Counted from the stretch's first letter, positions 28,352 through 37,361 are shown. The stretch is DNA of 64,000 nt from Cellulomonas sp. Y8 (GCF_008033115.1 NZ_CP041203.1:3720001-3784000), one strand, 5' to 3'. Numbers and translations: made by a program. The notes: generated by a model from the letters alone, not told the origin.

Positions 28352-29824
28352 TCAGGCGGCGACGGCCTCGCGGGCCGGCTCGGCGGCCTCGTCCGCGGGG
28401 GAGCGGTGCGTGAAGCGGTGGAACGTCGCCCGGGTGCCGCCCTCGCTGCGCCGCGCCAGGGCCAGGCCGACGACGACCGCGCCGAGCAGCGGCCCGACGC
28501 CGCACGCGACCATGCCGGCGCGGGCGCCCAGGTGCTCGCACACCCAGCCGATCAGCGTCCCGGACACCGCCTGCGCGCCGAGCAGCACCAGGACGTAGAG
28601 CGCCATGACGCGGCCGCGGACGTGCGGGGCGACCGTCGTCTGCACGAGCGTGTTCGAGCCCGTCAGGTACAGCAGGGTCACGACGCCCATCGCGATCAGC
28701 ACCGTGATGAACACCGGCCGGGACGGCGCGGCGGCGGCGAGCAGCTGCAGCAGCCCGATCGCGCCGGCGAGCAGCACCAGGTGCGTGATCCGGCTGCCGC
28801 GCCGGCGGGTCGACAGCAGCGCCCCGGTGAGCGCGCCGACCGCGAGCATCGACGTGAGCAGCGCGTAGCCGCCGGCCTCGGTCCGGAACACCTGGTCGGT
28901 GTAGGCCGCGAGGACGGTCGCCATGTTGACGCCCGTGACCGCGACGAACCCGACGAGCACCACGGACCACAGGATCCGGGGGCTGCGCCGCACGTACGTC
29001 AGCCCTTCGCGCAGCTGGCCCTTGGCGCGCGCGACGACGGGCGTCGCGGTGAGCTCGGCGGTCCGCATGACCACCAGCAGGGCGACCGCCGCGTAGCAGG
29101 CCACCGCGTTGAGCAGGAACGTCCAGCCCTCGCCGACGGCGCTGATCAGGCCGCCGGCGACCGCCGGGCCCACCAGGCCGCCGAGCTGGAACACCGCGGA
29201 GTTCACGCTGATCGCCTGGCGGAGGTGCTGCGGGCCGGCGACCTCGTGCACGAACGCCTGCCGCGCCGGGTTGTCGAACACCGTCGCGAGCCCGCTGACG
29301 AACGCGGCGACCAGCACGTGCCAGGCCTGGACGTGCCCGCTGAGCGCGAGCACGCCGATCGCGAGCGTCGAGAGGCCGAAGACCGACTGGGTCACCATGA
29401 GGACGCGCCGGCGGGGGAACCGGTCCGCGACGACGCCGCCGACGAGCCCGAGCAGCAGCATCGGCACGAACTGCAGCGTGACCGTGAGGCCGACGAGCGC
29501 GGCCGAGCCGGTCAGGCTGAGCACGAGCCAGTCCTGGGCGACGCGGGCGGCCCAGCCGCTCGTGTTCGTCAGGACCTGCGAGAAGACGTAGAGCCGGAAG
29601 TTGCGGACGCCGAGCGCGGCGAGCGTCGCGTTCCGGGGCTTCGGCGCGGCGGGCGCCGAGGAGGCGGCGGCAGCGGCGTCGGCGGGGGTGTCGGCCACCG
29701 GCCGGGGGCGGCGGTGCAGCGCGAGGCGCGGGCCGTGCAGCGTGCGGCTCAGGCGGCTCGTGGCAGCGGTGGCGGTGCGGCGGGTGCGGGTCGGGGACGG
29801 GGCGTGGCGGCGAGCCGAGGGCAC
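28352..29824 (-). CDS. MFS transporter, DHA3-type
   Basis: This 490-residue protein has a long Arg-rich cytoplasmic N-terminus (about 75 residues) before twelve predicted helices. The MFS motif A region is VADRFPRRRVLM between helices 2 and 3. It resembles the EntS/DHA3 exporters. The GTG start at 29824 has AAGGAA upstream on the minus strand. It is divergent from a LysR gene, which suggests LysR control. It lies next to the Pls/PPTase cluster, but a link to export of that product is only positional. A minus-strand TAGCCT (29898-29903) is a candidate -10. Confidence 0.88.
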   Translation of the reverse strand: MPSARRHAPSPTRTRRTATAATSRLSRTLHGPRLALHRRPRPVADTPADAAAAASSAPAAPKPRNATLAALGVRNFRLYVFSQVLTNTSGWAARVAQDWLVLSLTGSAALVGLTVTLQFVPMLLLGLVGGVVADRFPRRRVLMVTQSVFGLSTLAIGVLALSGHVQAWHVLVAAFVSGLATVFDNPARQAFVHEVAGPQHLRQAISVNSAVFQLGGLVGPAVAGGLISAVGEGWTFLLNAVACYAAVALLVVMRTAELTATPVVARAKGQLREGLTYVRRSPRILWSVVLVGFVAVTGVNMATVLAAYTDQVFRTEAGGYALLTSMLAVGALTGALLSTRRRGSRITHLVLLAGAIGLLQLLAAAAPSRPVFITVLIAMGVVTLLYLTGSNTLVQTTVAPHVRGRVMALYVLVLLGAQAVSGTLIGWVCEHLGARAGMVACGVGPLLGAVVVGLALARRSEGGTRATFHRFTHRSPADEAAEPAREAVAA

Positions 29825-29939
29825 AGGTGTTCCTTGCTGAGGCGATGCGGTGAGGTGTCGGTGCGGAACTCAGGTCCGTGACGAGTCGTGTCCCTCTAGG
29901 CTACGGCGCGCGCCGCGATTTCTTGAGGTGATGGCGGCA

Positions 29940-29950
29940 ATCACTGTGAT
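29940..29950. promoter_or_regulatory. Candidate LysR-type binding site
   Basis: ATCAC-T-GTGAT is a perfect 11-nt palindrome in the A/T-rich gap between the divergent MFS and LysR genes. It has the T-N11-A style expected for LysR regulators and lies about 70 nt before the LysR start. Confidence 0.45.
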
Positions 29951-30018
29951 CACGTTCTGTAATGATGTGGTGGAGGCGCCGCAGGTCAGCGGCCCGCCGC
30001 CCGAGCCGGAGGATCGTC

Positions 30019-30867
30019 GTGTTTGACCCCGACCAGCTGCGCACTTTCCTCGCCGTTTCCGAGACGTTGAACTTCACGCGCGCCGCGGCCCGGCTGTCCC
30101 TGTCGCAGCCCACGGTGAGCCAGCACGTGCGCAAGCTCGAGGACGCCGCCGGGCGCCGCCTGCTGGACCGCGACACCCGCGGTGTCGCCCTCACCGACGA
30201 CGGCCAGGCGATGGCGACGTTCGCCCGGACGATCCTCGCGGCCCACGACGAGGCGACGCGGTACTTCACGGGCTCCGCGATGCACGGCCGGCTGCGGTTC
30301 GGGGCGGCCGACGACCTGGCGCTCGCCCAGCTGCCGCGCGTGCTCCGCGACTTCCGCCGCCTGCACCCGCGGATCAACCTGGAGCTGACCGTCGCGCAGA
30401 GCGGCGCCCTGCACCGGCGGCTGCACGCGGGCCAGCTCGACCTGGTCTACATCAAGGAGGCGACCGGCCAGGCCGAGGGCCAGCTGGTGCGCCGGGACCG
30501 GCTCGTGTGGGTCGCGGTGCCCGGGACGGCGGTCGACGCCGAGGCGCCGGTGCCGCTCATCACCTACCAGGGCGCGTCGCTCACCCGGCAGGCCGCGGTC
30601 CGGGCGCTGACCGAGGCCGGGCGGCCGTGGCGCACGACGTGCAAGGTGATCGAGGTCAACGGCGTGCTCGCCGCGCTCCGGGCCGGGCTCGGCATCGCCG
30701 TCCTGCCGCAGAGCCTGCTGCCGGAGGACCTGGTGCAGCTGCCGGCCGCCGCGCTCGGGCTGCCGGACCTCGGGGACGTGGACATCACGCTGGTGGCGAA
30801 CCCGCAGTCGCCGCGCGAGCCCATCGACGCGCTGACGACGGCGATCCTGGGCCAGGCGCCGCGCTGA
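30019..30867 (+). CDS. LysR-family transcriptional regulator
   Basis: This 282-residue protein has an N-terminal winged helix (residues 1-60: FDPDQLRTFLAVSETLNFTRAAARL...QPTVSQHVRKLE). A linker helix and a periplasmic-binding-like effector domain follow (GRLRFGAADDLA; GLGIAVLPQSLLPEDLVQLP). The GTG at 30019 has GGAGG upstream. As is usual for the family, it probably controls the divergent MFS gene and itself through sites in the 194-nt gap. The effector is unknown. Confidence 0.92.
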   Translation: MFDPDQLRTFLAVSETLNFTRAAARLSLSQPTVSQHVRKLEDAAGRRLLDRDTRGVALTDDGQAMATFARTILAAHDEATRYFTGSAMHGRLRFGAADDLALAQLPRVLRDFRRLHPRINLELTVAQSGALHRRLHAGQLDLVYIKEATGQAEGQLVRRDRLVWVAVPGTAVDAEAPVPLITYQGASLTRQAAVRALTEAGRPWRTTCKVIEVNGVLAALRAGLGIAVLPQSLLPEDLVQLPAAALGLPDLGDVDITLVANPQSPREPIDALTTAILGQAPR

Positions 30868-30868
30868 C

Positions 30869-31510
30869 CTACGCGGCCCCTGACCACTCGACGGTCTCGA
30901 GGACCGGGTGGCGACGCACGCTGTCGACCAGCTCGGCTGACCCCGCGACCCAGGTCCCGTCGAGGTCCCAGTCGGTCCAGACGAACCACGAGCGGTCCGC
31001 CGGCCAGACGTTCGACGGCGTGAAGTCGTGATCGCCCCCGTTGGCGCGCACGAGGGTCGGAAGGGCGGCGAGGGGCCCGACCCAGAGATCCGGCACGTCC
31101 CACTGCCCGCTGCTCAGGCCGCCCCAGAAGGCGAAGCACTCCGTGTCGGCGGGCGTCACGCCTGCGAGGACCTCCAGCAGCGCGGCGAAGCTCGTCAGGT
31201 CGAGCGACCCCTCGTGCGGCCAGCGGATCGTCCTGCTCGGGACGGCGTCGTGGAACCACCGGAAGCACGGCGGCACCGAGCGGTTACCGCTGTCGTTCCC
31301 GGGGCGGGCGAGGTAGTCGGCCCACGTCACACGCCGCCATGGCCACCCGCGCCCCCGTCGCTCGTGGATCGCCGACAGGACCCACGTGCTGTCCGGCCAG
31401 TGCCCCTCCGGGGCGTAGCCCGTCGAGCCCTCGTGCTCGGGTCGGTCCTGCAGCCACGCCATCGCGGGCCCGGGATCGAGCACGCGGCGCATGCGGTCGG
31501 TGCGGCTCAT
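30869..31510 (-). CDS. Hypothetical protein, Trp-rich
   Basis: This 213-residue soluble protein is unusually rich in Trp and Asp (DWDLDGTWVAGS, GWPWRRVTWADYL, FAFWGGLSSGQWDVPDLWVG). It has no signal peptide or membrane segment. Its stop lies one nt from the LysR stop (convergent). Base composition looks a little less G+C-rich than its neighbours, hinting at transfer. I do not recognise the family, and no function is proposed. Confidence 0.7.
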   Translation of the reverse strand: MSRTDRMRRVLDPGPAMAWLQDRPEHEGSTGYAPEGHWPDSTWVLSAIHERRGRGWPWRRVTWADYLARPGNDSGNRSVPPCFRWFHDAVPSRTIRWPHEGSLDLTSFAALLEVLAGVTPADTECFAFWGGLSSGQWDVPDLWVGPLAALPTLVRANGGDHDFTPSNVWPADRSWFVWTDWDLDGTWVAGSAELVDSVRRHPVLETVEWSGAA

Positions 31511-31584
31511 GAACGGAACCTCGCGGATCACCGCAGGTGGCGGAACCGCCGTACGGGTGCAGCCGTGCCCGGAACCGCGCCGAG

Positions 31585-32529
31585 TCAGCCCGGGTCGCCG
31601 ATCCGCTCCAGGGCGTCGACGACCAGGTCCCAGAACCGGTCCCGGTCCAGCTCGAGCGCGATCGCCGTCGGGCAGTCGGCCGGTGCGGGGGCGCGCAGGT
31701 CGACGACGGTCATCCCGGTGGTCAGCTCGCCCGCGAGCTCCACGTCCACTGGCGCCCGCCGGACCGTCATCACCGACGGGTCGATCACGTAGGCCACCGC
31801 GCACGGGTCGTGCACCGGCGGCGCGTCGAACCCCATCGTGTCCCGGTACGACGCGGTGAAGAACGCGAGCAGCTCCTCGACGAACCGGGCGGGCGCGGTG
31901 CCGACGTCCGCGATCCGGCGCACGACCTCCGGGGTGGCCAGCGCCTGGTGCGTCAGGTCGAGCCCGACGACCACGACGTCCCACCCGGCGCGCAGCACGA
32001 CCCGCGCGGCCTCCGGGTCCTCGCGGATGTTGAACTCCGCCACCGGCGACCAGTTCCCGGTCCGGTACGCGCCGCCCATGAGGACCACCTGCCGCACCCG
32101 GTCGACGATGCGGGGCTCCCGCAGCACGGCCAGCGCGATGTTGGTGAGCGGCCCGGTCGGGACCAGCGTCACGGTGCCGGGCTCCCGGCTCATCACCGTC
32201 TCGACGATCAGGTCGACCGCGTGCCGCGGGTCGAGCGCCTGCGCGGGCTCGGGCAGGACCGGGCCGTCGAGGCCCGACTCGCCGTGGATGCTCGGGGCGT
32301 GGTCCCGGACCCGGACGATCGGGCGGTCCGCCCCGGCGGCGACCGGGACGCCCGTCAGGCCGGCCACCCGGGCGACGGCGAGCGCGTTGCGGGTGACCTT
32401 GTCGAGGTCCTGGTTGCCCGCGACGGTCGTGACGGCGAGCAGCTCGACCTCCGGGCTGCCGTGCGCCAGCAGGAGGGCCACGGCGTCGTCGTGGCCGGGG
32501 TCGCAGTCGAGGATGATCGGGCGGGGCAT
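31585..32529 (-). CDS. Inosine-uridine-preferring nucleoside hydrolase family protein
   Basis: This 314-residue cytosolic enzyme splits the N-glycosidic bond of ribonucleosides for salvage. The calcium-binding N-terminal motif DCDPGHDDA is intact. LVPTGPLTNIALAV and QVVLMGGAYRTGNWSPVAEFNI follow, as does the late Asp in VHDPCAVAYVIDP. Length and motifs match RihA/IunH proteins. It is divergent from the F420-dependent dehydrogenase gene across a 161-nt gap. Substrate preference cannot be read from the sequence. Confidence 0.93.
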   Translation of the reverse strand: MPRPIILDCDPGHDDAVALLLAHGSPEVELLAVTTVAGNQDLDKVTRNALAVARVAGLTGVPVAAGADRPIVRVRDHAPSIHGESGLDGPVLPEPAQALDPRHAVDLIVETVMSREPGTVTLVPTGPLTNIALAVLREPRIVDRVRQVVLMGGAYRTGNWSPVAEFNIREDPEAARVVLRAGWDVVVVGLDLTHQALATPEVVRRIADVGTAPARFVEELLAFFTASYRDTMGFDAPPVHDPCAVAYVIDPSVMTVRRAPVDVELAGELTTGMTVVDLRAPAPADCPTAIALELDRDRFWDLVVDALERIGDPG

Positions 32530-32690
32530 CGGTGCTCCTCACGTCGGCCGCCGGGGGAGCGTCGCAGCGGGCGGCGGGGCGGGTCAAGACCCGCGCGCGT
32601 CGCGCGGCCGGAATGTCCCGGTAACACCCGCTGGTTAGGCTCGACGGTGGGGCGCGCGTCCGCGCGGCCCGGGCACGAGGGAGAGCGTTC

Positions 32691-33710
32691 GTGGCACAGG
32701 GTGTGGTGGCCGAGGGCCTGCAGGTCGGGTACGCGGCGATGCTGGAGCAGTTCCATCCGACCGAGGCGGTCGAGCTGTCCGCCTACGCGGAGTCCCAGGG
32801 GTTCCTCGGCACGATGGCGGCCGACCACTACCAGCCGTGGGTGCCGCAGCAGGGGCAGTCGGCGTTCGTGTGGAACGTGCTGGCCGCGCTCGGCGAGCGC
32901 ACCACCGGCGACATGGGCCCCGGCGTGACCGCGCCGACGTTCCGCTGGCACCCGGCGATGGTCGCGCAGGCGTCGGCGACGCTGGCCGCGATGTACCCGG
33001 GGCGGCACTGGCTGGGCCTGGGGTCCGGCGAGGCGCTGAACGAGCACATCACGGCGCAGTACTGGCCCGAGGCGCCCGAGCGCATCAACCGGATGTTCGA
33101 GGCCATCGACATCATCAAGAAGCTGTTCACGGCCTCGCTCGCCGGCAAGGACGTCAAGCACGCCGGTCAGTTCTACAAGGTCGAGTCGACCCGGCTGTGG
33201 ACCATGCCCGAGGTCGCCCCGGAGATCCTGGTCGCCACCGCAGGCCCCGTCACGGCCAAGCGCGCCGGCAAGCACGCCGACGGTCTGATCACCGTCGGCG
33301 CCCCGCTGGAGAAGATCAGCGGCCTGTTCGGGAAGTTCGACGAGGGCGTCCGCGAGTCGGGCCGGAACCCCGAGGACCTGCCCAAGGTGCTCCAGCTGCA
33401 CCTGTCCTGGGCGGACACCGACGAGCAGGCGCTCGAGAACGCCATGGTCGAGTGGCCCAACGGCGGCATGAAGTTCCCCAAGGGAGACATCCGGTCCCCG
33501 TTCGACTTCGCGCAGATGGCCAAGCTCGTGCGCCCCGAGGACTTCGAGGGCCGCATGGTCATCTCGGCCGACCCCGACGTGCACCGCGCCGAGATCCAGA
33601 AGTACGTCGACCTCGGCTTCGACCGCATCTACCTGCACAACGTGGGCCGCAACCAGCGCGAGTGGATCGACGTGTTCGGCCGCGACGTGCTGCCGAAGCT
33701 GGTGCGCTGA
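32691..33710 (+). CDS. F420-dependent dehydrogenase, Fgd-like luciferase family
   Basis: This 339-residue TIM-barrel enzyme is very like F420-dependent glucose-6-phosphate dehydrogenase. Residues matching the catalytic His, Trp and Glu of Fgd1 are present: His46 and Trp50 in ADHYQPW, and Glu114 in [12 protein letters not shown]. The family reduces F420 while oxidising a sugar phosphate or other alcohol in the cytosol. The gene is followed after 2 nt by cofE, linking it to F420 metabolism. A TAGGCT box at 32636-32641 is a candidate -10. Glucose-6-phosphate as substrate is likely but not proven, since related enzymes oxidise other compounds. Confidence 0.88.
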   Translation: MAQGVVAEGLQVGYAAMLEQFHPTEAVELSAYAESQGFLGTMAADHYQPWVPQQGQSAFVWNVLAALGERTTGDMGPGVTAPTFRWHPAMVAQASATLAAMYPGRHWLGLGSGEALNEHITAQYWPEAPERINRMFEAIDIIKKLFTASLAGKDVKHAGQFYKVESTRLWTMPEVAPEILVATAGPVTAKRAGKHADGLITVGAPLEKISGLFGKFDEGVRESGRNPEDLPKVLQLHLSWADTDEQALENAMVEWPNGGMKFPKGDIRSPFDFAQMAKLVRPEDFEGRMVISADPDVHRAEIQKYVDLGFDRIYLHNVGRNQREWIDVFGRDVLPKLVR

Positions 33711-33712
33711 CC

Positions 33713-34546
33713 GTGACCGACGCCGAGGCCGGCCCGGTCTCCGCCGCGGCCGACCTGCTCACCGCCTGGGGCGTCCCCGGCATCGGCGAGGTGCGCCCCG
33801 GCGACGACCTGGCCGCGCTGCTCGGCGACGCCCTGGCGGCGGACGCGTCGGCCCGGCCGGCGACGGCGCTCGCGGACGGCGACGTGCTGGTCGTGACGAG
33901 CAAGGTCGTGTCCAAGGCCGAGGGCCGTGTCGTCCAGGCGGCGGACCGCGAGGCGGCGATCACCGCCGAGACGGTGCGGGTCGTCGCGACCCGCGAGCAC
34001 CCCGGCGGCGTCACGCGGATCGTCGAGAACCGGCTCGGCCTGGTGATGGCGGCCGCGGGTGTCGACGCGTCGAACGTCGACGAGGGCACGGTCCTGCTGC
34101 TGCCCGAGGACCCGGACGCCACCGCCCGGGCGCTGCGCGCGGCGCTGGGGGAGCGGTTCGGGGTGACGCTCGGGGTCGTGATCAGCGACACCGCCGGGCG
34201 GCCCTGGCGGCAGGGCCAGACCGACATCGCGATCGGCGCCGCGGGCGTGCGGGTGCTGGACGACCTGCGCGGCTCGACGGACACCCACGGCCGTCCGCTC
34301 CAGGTGAGCATGGCGGCCGCCGCCGACGAGATCGCCGCCGCGGCCGAGCTGGTCAAGGGCAAGGCGACCGGACGGCCCGTCGCGGTGGTGCGCGGGCTGG
34401 CGCACCTCGTGACCGTCGAGGACGGGCCGGGCGCGCGGGTGCTGGTGCGGACCGGGCCGGACGACATGTTCGCCGAGGGCACGGCGGAGGCGTACGCGCG
34501 GGGCTGGAAGGACGCGGCGGGCGCGTCGGGGCCCACCTCGGCCTGA
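33713..34546 (+). CDS. cofE: Coenzyme F420-0:L-glutamate ligase
   Basis: This 277-residue protein adds glutamates to F420-0 using GTP. Family features include [18 protein letters not shown], a [29 protein letters not shown] core, and [21 protein letters not shown] with the metal-binding Asp. The FbiB-type C-terminal nitroreductase domain is absent, so this is the short CofE form. The GTG start at 33713 lies 2 nt after the Fgd-like stop, so the two form an operon ended by a strong hairpin. CofC and CofD are encoded 7-9 kb downstream. Confidence 0.92.
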   Translation: MTDAEAGPVSAAADLLTAWGVPGIGEVRPGDDLAALLGDALAADASARPATALADGDVLVVTSKVVSKAEGRVVQAADREAAITAETVRVVATREHPGGVTRIVENRLGLVMAAAGVDASNVDEGTVLLLPEDPDATARALRAALGERFGVTLGVVISDTAGRPWRQGQTDIAIGAAGVRVLDDLRGSTDTHGRPLQVSMAAAADEIAAAAELVKGKATGRPVAVVRGLAHLVTVEDGPGARVLVRTGPDDMFAEGTAEAYARGWKDAAGASGPTSA

Positions 34547-34575
34547 CCGAGCTGGTGCCGAGCAGGTCGACATCG

Positions 34576-34615
34576 AGCACGAAGGGCGCGACTCGTGGGT
34601 CGCGCCCTTCGTGCT
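34576..34615. terminator. Strong terminator after cofE
   Basis: Seventeen-bp stem (34576-34592 with 34599-34615), 6-nt loop, 29 nt past the cofE stop. It also marks the left border of the compositionally distinct QueC-MFS-GTP cyclohydrolase II segment. Confidence 0.75.
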
Positions 34616-34668
34616 GCGTCCCACGGACGGGTCGAGGTGGAGCGACCGTTGCTCACCGATGAGTAGCA

Positions 34669-34798
34669 AATGTCCTCCATGAATGCGCCGCGGCGCTCAT
34701 TTCGCGTGCATATGCAACGAATGTCCTCCGTGGCAAGAGGGGCTTGATCCGCGCATTCGCTCGTGGATATCTTCCGCGTAGCCCCGCAAGGCTGCGGG
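34669..34798 (+). promoter_or_regulatory. Promoter and leader of the QueC-like operon
   Basis: The region is clearly A/T-richer than its surroundings. The direct repeat AATGTCCTCC occurs at 34669-34678 and 34720-34729, 51 nt apart. TGCATATGCA (34707-34716) is a perfect palindrome. TTGATC (34744-34749) and TATCTT (34768-34773), 18 nt apart, form a plausible promoter. A small leader hairpin CCCGCA-AGGC-TGCGGG (34783-34798) lies before the ribosome site. No known riboswitch consensus was matched. Confidence 0.45.
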
Positions 34799-34824
34799 TG
34801 CAGAATTCGAGGAGAGGATTCACC

Positions 34825-35499
34825 GTGATCGCGATGCTGCTGTCCGGCGGGCCGGATTCGACCGTGCTCGCGCACCGCCTGGTGTCCCAGGGGGAGCGAC
34901 CGCTCGCCCTGACCATGAATCTCGGCGATCGAGAGGCGCCGAAGAACATCGAGAGGGCGTCCGTGGTCGCTCACGAGCTCGGTCTGGAAACCGCGGTCAT
35001 CGACGTTGCCGACGGCGTCCGGCGGTCGTTCGGGAAGCCTTACCCGCAGTTCATGCGGATGGCGGCGCAGATCCACGACGACGTCGAGCCGTTCGGGTCG
35101 GGGGTCGCGCTCTCGCTCGCGTCGTCGTTCGCGGCGTCCCGCGGCTGCGACGCCTTGCACTACGGCGTCCACGGGGACGACACGATGTACCGCGACAACG
35201 TCCCGGAGTACTTCGCGGCTCTGAGCACCGCGATCTCGATCGAGCTCGGGCGGCCGTTCGCCGTCGAGACCCCGCTCATGGGGATGAGCAAGCCGGAGGT
35301 CCTGCGGCTCGGAGCCGAGCTCGGTGTCGACCTCGGCTCGACGTGGAGCTGTGCCTACGCCGGCGACGTCCAGTGCGGGACCTGCCTGCCGTGCACGCTC
35401 CGTCAGGAGGCCTTCGTCGCCGCCGAACTCGTCGACGACACCGTGTACGCGGCGCGGCGGCCTTCGTCGGAGTCCGTCGACGAGGTCGTGGGCGCCTAG
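34825..35499 (+). CDS. QueC-like 7-cyano-7-deazaguanine synthase family protein
   Basis: This 224-residue PP-loop ATP pyrophosphatase has the nucleotide loop SGGPDST at residues 7-13. The C-terminal zinc site is Cys176-x7-Cys184-x2-Cys187-x2-Cys190 (WSCAYAGDVQCGTCLPC), the QueC hallmark. QueC converts 7-carboxy-7-deazaguanine to preQ0 with ATP and ammonia. A substrate segment ETPLMGMSKPEVLRLGAELGV matches the family. The GTG at 34825 follows a strong GAGGAGAGGA site. The usual partners QueD, QueE, FolE or TGT are absent here. It is instead co-translated with an MFS exporter and a GTP cyclohydrolase II, so it may act on a different carboxylate. Confidence 0.85.
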   Translation: MIAMLLSGGPDSTVLAHRLVSQGERPLALTMNLGDREAPKNIERASVVAHELGLETAVIDVADGVRRSFGKPYPQFMRMAAQIHDDVEPFGSGVALSLASSFAASRGCDALHYGVHGDDTMYRDNVPEYFAALSTAISIELGRPFAVETPLMGMSKPEVLRLGAELGVDLGSTWSCAYAGDVQCGTCLPCTLRQEAFVAAELVDDTVYAARRPSSESVDEVVGA

Positions 35500-36743
35500 T
35501 GCCGGCTTCGGCGCAGGGCGCCGGCAGCGCGGCGGCGCGGGCAGTGGTGCGGAACGTGCGGTTCCGCACCCTGCTTGCGGGGCAGACCCTCCAGTGGGTC
35601 GGATCGTCGGGAACCACGATCGCGCTCGTCTTCGCCCTGCTGGGAACCCAGCACGGCGGCGTGGGCGCCGGGCTCGTGCTCGCCGCGCGCGCGCTGCCGG
35701 TGACGGTCCTGGGCCTGCTCGGGGGTGTGGCCGCGGACCGCCTGAGCCGCCGCGACGTGGTCGCTCTCACGGCTGGTGCGTCGGCGCTCTGCCAGGTGGC
35801 GGTCACGGTCGTGATCGCGAGCGGCCTGTCCAACCTCGCGGTGGTGCTCGTGGTCGTCCTCGTCCTCGGTGCGGCTGAGGCCGTTGGTGCGTCCTCGATG
35901 TACACCTTCCCGGTGGAGATCGTCGAGAAGGCCCAGCTCCAGTCGGCGCAGGCGGTGCTGCGCACCGTCAGGAACGGCGTCTCCGTGATCGGGCCCGGCG
36001 TGGCGGGCGTGGTCGTCGTTGCGCACGGGGCGGCTTGGGTCACGGCATTCAACGCGGTGGCCGTCGGCGCCTCGGCGCTCCTGCTGCTGCGCCTTCCGCG
36101 GATCGCTCGGACCGAGTCGCCGCGTACCAGCGTGCTCCGGGACCTCCGAACCGGGTGGGCCGAGTTCATCGCGACCCGGTGGCTCGTCGCGAGCGTGGGC
36201 GCGTTCTCCGTGGCGCTGTTCAGCTGGGCAGGTGCCTACTCCGTGCTAGGCCCGCTGCACGTCTCGGGGCGGCCGGAGGGGGCCGCGACATGGGGCCTCG
36301 TCGCTTCGAGCCTCGCGGCCGGGTACGTGGGTGGTGCGCTCGTCGCGATCCGGTTCCGCCCGCGACGACCGGTCGTGTGGTCCTTGCTCTTCCAGGCCGC
36401 CACAGCTGTCCTGCCGCTCGCGATCGTCCTGGACGTGCCGCTCGCCGGGCTTGCGGTGGCCGCAGTCGCAGCGGGCTTCTGCATGGAGCAGGCAGGAGTC
36501 GTCTGGGCCGCGTCGATGCAGGAGTTCATCCCGGAGGACGTGCTGGGCCGAGTCTCGTCCTACGACTACGTCGCGTCGTTCGGCCTGGTCCCGCTGGGCT
36601 ACGCCCTCGCGGCACCGCTCGCCGGGTCGACGAGTCTCCCCGTCGCGGCAGGGGTCCTGGCGCTCGCGATCGCGTTGCCGACGATCCTGGTCGCGGCGAC
36701 CCCGATCGCGCGGGCCGTCGAGCGCCAGGTGGTGCCGGCATGA
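35499..36743 (+). CDS. MFS transporter in QueC/GTP cyclohydrolase II operon
   Basis: This 414-residue, twelve-helix MFS protein of the DHA3/MFS_3 type begins PASAQGAGSAAARAVVRNVRFRTLLAGQTL. Motif A is VAADRLSRRDVVAL, and GRVSSYDYVASFGLVPLGYALAAPLAG is typical of macrolide/siderophore-type exporters. The start GTG (35499) overlaps the queC-like TAG stop, and its own stop overlaps the next ATG. This tight coupling suggests it exports the product of the two flanking enzymes. Codon use is less G/C-biased than in neighbouring genes. Confidence 0.85.
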   Translation: MPASAQGAGSAAARAVVRNVRFRTLLAGQTLQWVGSSGTTIALVFALLGTQHGGVGAGLVLAARALPVTVLGLLGGVAADRLSRRDVVALTAGASALCQVAVTVVIASGLSNLAVVLVVVLVLGAAEAVGASSMYTFPVEIVEKAQLQSAQAVLRTVRNGVSVIGPGVAGVVVVAHGAAWVTAFNAVAVGASALLLLRLPRIARTESPRTSVLRDLRTGWAEFIATRWLVASVGAFSVALFSWAGAYSVLGPLHVSGRPEGAATWGLVASSLAAGYVGGALVAIRFRPRRPVVWSLLFQAATAVLPLAIVLDVPLAGLAVAAVAAGFCMEQAGVVWAASMQEFIPEDVLGRVSSYDYVASFGLVPLGYALAAPLAGSTSLPVAAGVLALAIALPTILVAATPIARAVERQVVPA

Positions 36744-37330
36744 ACGGGGCACTTCCGGGTACGGGCCCGACCGGCTATCTGACGCACGGGTTGGAGCTGC
36801 CCGAGCTCGGGGAGGTGACGGTGTTCGTCCGGGAGGGGCCGGAGCAGAGCTGTGCCTTCGTGCTCGGTGAGCTCGCCGAGGGCTGTCTCGTGCGCGTCCA
36901 CTCGCGGTGCGTGTACGGCGACGTGTTCGGTGCGGCGGACTGTGACTGCGGATCCCAGCTGGCAGTCAGTCTCGCCCGCATCGCCCACGAAGGGGTGGGA
37001 GCGGTGATCTACCTCGATCAGGAGGGCCGCGGCTGTGGGCTCGCCGCCAAGGCGATGGCGCACCGCCTGGCGGAGCAGGAGGGGGTGGATACGTTCACCG
37101 CCTTCGCTCGCATGGGGTTGCCGAGCGATCCGCGCGACTACTCGTGGGTCTCCCGGTTCCTGCTCGATCGAGGCCTGACGGCGATCCGGTTGCTCTCGAA
37201 CAACCCGCGGAAGATCGACGCTCTCAAGGATGCCGGGATCGCTGTCGAGAGGATTCCGCTGGTGATGTCCGCTCATCCTCGGTCCGCCGCGTACCTGGCG
37301 GCGAAGCGCGGCGACGGGCACCTGCTCTGA
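36740..37330 (+). CDS. GTP cyclohydrolase II
   Basis: This 196-residue protein is the same length as stand-alone RibA of E. coli. Zinc ligands Cys57, Cys68 and Cys70 (SRCVYGDVFGAADCDCGSQL) have the exact RibA spacing. DQEGRG(C)GL, an RDY motif (SDPRDYSW) and LLSNNPRKIDAL are present. The enzyme opens GTP to 2,5-diamino-6-ribosylamino-4(3H)-pyrimidinone 5'-phosphate, normally the first riboflavin step. Here it is third in an operon with a QueC-like protein and an exporter, and no other rib gene is nearby. A specialised-metabolite role is therefore likely. Cys replaces the usual Ile in the DQEGRGIGL motif. Confidence 0.88.
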   Translation: MNGALPGTGPTGYLTHGLELPELGEVTVFVREGPEQSCAFVLGELAEGCLVRVHSRCVYGDVFGAADCDCGSQLAVSLARIAHEGVGAVIYLDQEGRGCGLAAKAMAHRLAEQEGVDTFTAFARMGLPSDPRDYSWVSRFLLDRGLTAIRLLSNNPRKIDALKDAGIAVERIPLVMSAHPRSAAYLAAKRGDGHLL

Positions 37331-37339
37331 AGCTGTCCG

Positions 37340-37361
37340 GGGCCGGCGAAGCCGCCGGCCC
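37340..37361. terminator. Terminator between convergent genes
   Basis: GGGCCGGCG-AAGC-CGCCGGCCC, a 9-bp stem with a 4-nt loop, lies 9 nt after the GTP cyclohydrolase II stop and directly abuts the stop of the minus-strand YbjQ gene. Confidence 0.65.

Noticed and set aside
27374..29881. A long plus-strand frame crossing the tandem repeats, giving repeated GGAYAVYPRAE-like peptides
   Set aside because: It runs antisense to the PPTase and MFS genes, and the repeats explain the peptide periodicity. No ribosome site or domain supports it.
34775..34824. preQ1 riboswitch before the QueC-like gene
   Set aside because: There is a small hairpin but no A-rich tail or pseudoknot partner matching the known classes.
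34616..37361. Integrated mobile element carrying the QueC operon
   Set aside because: Composition differs from the flanks, but no integrase, transposase, attachment repeats or adjoining tRNA were found, so only an unspecific transfer signal remains.
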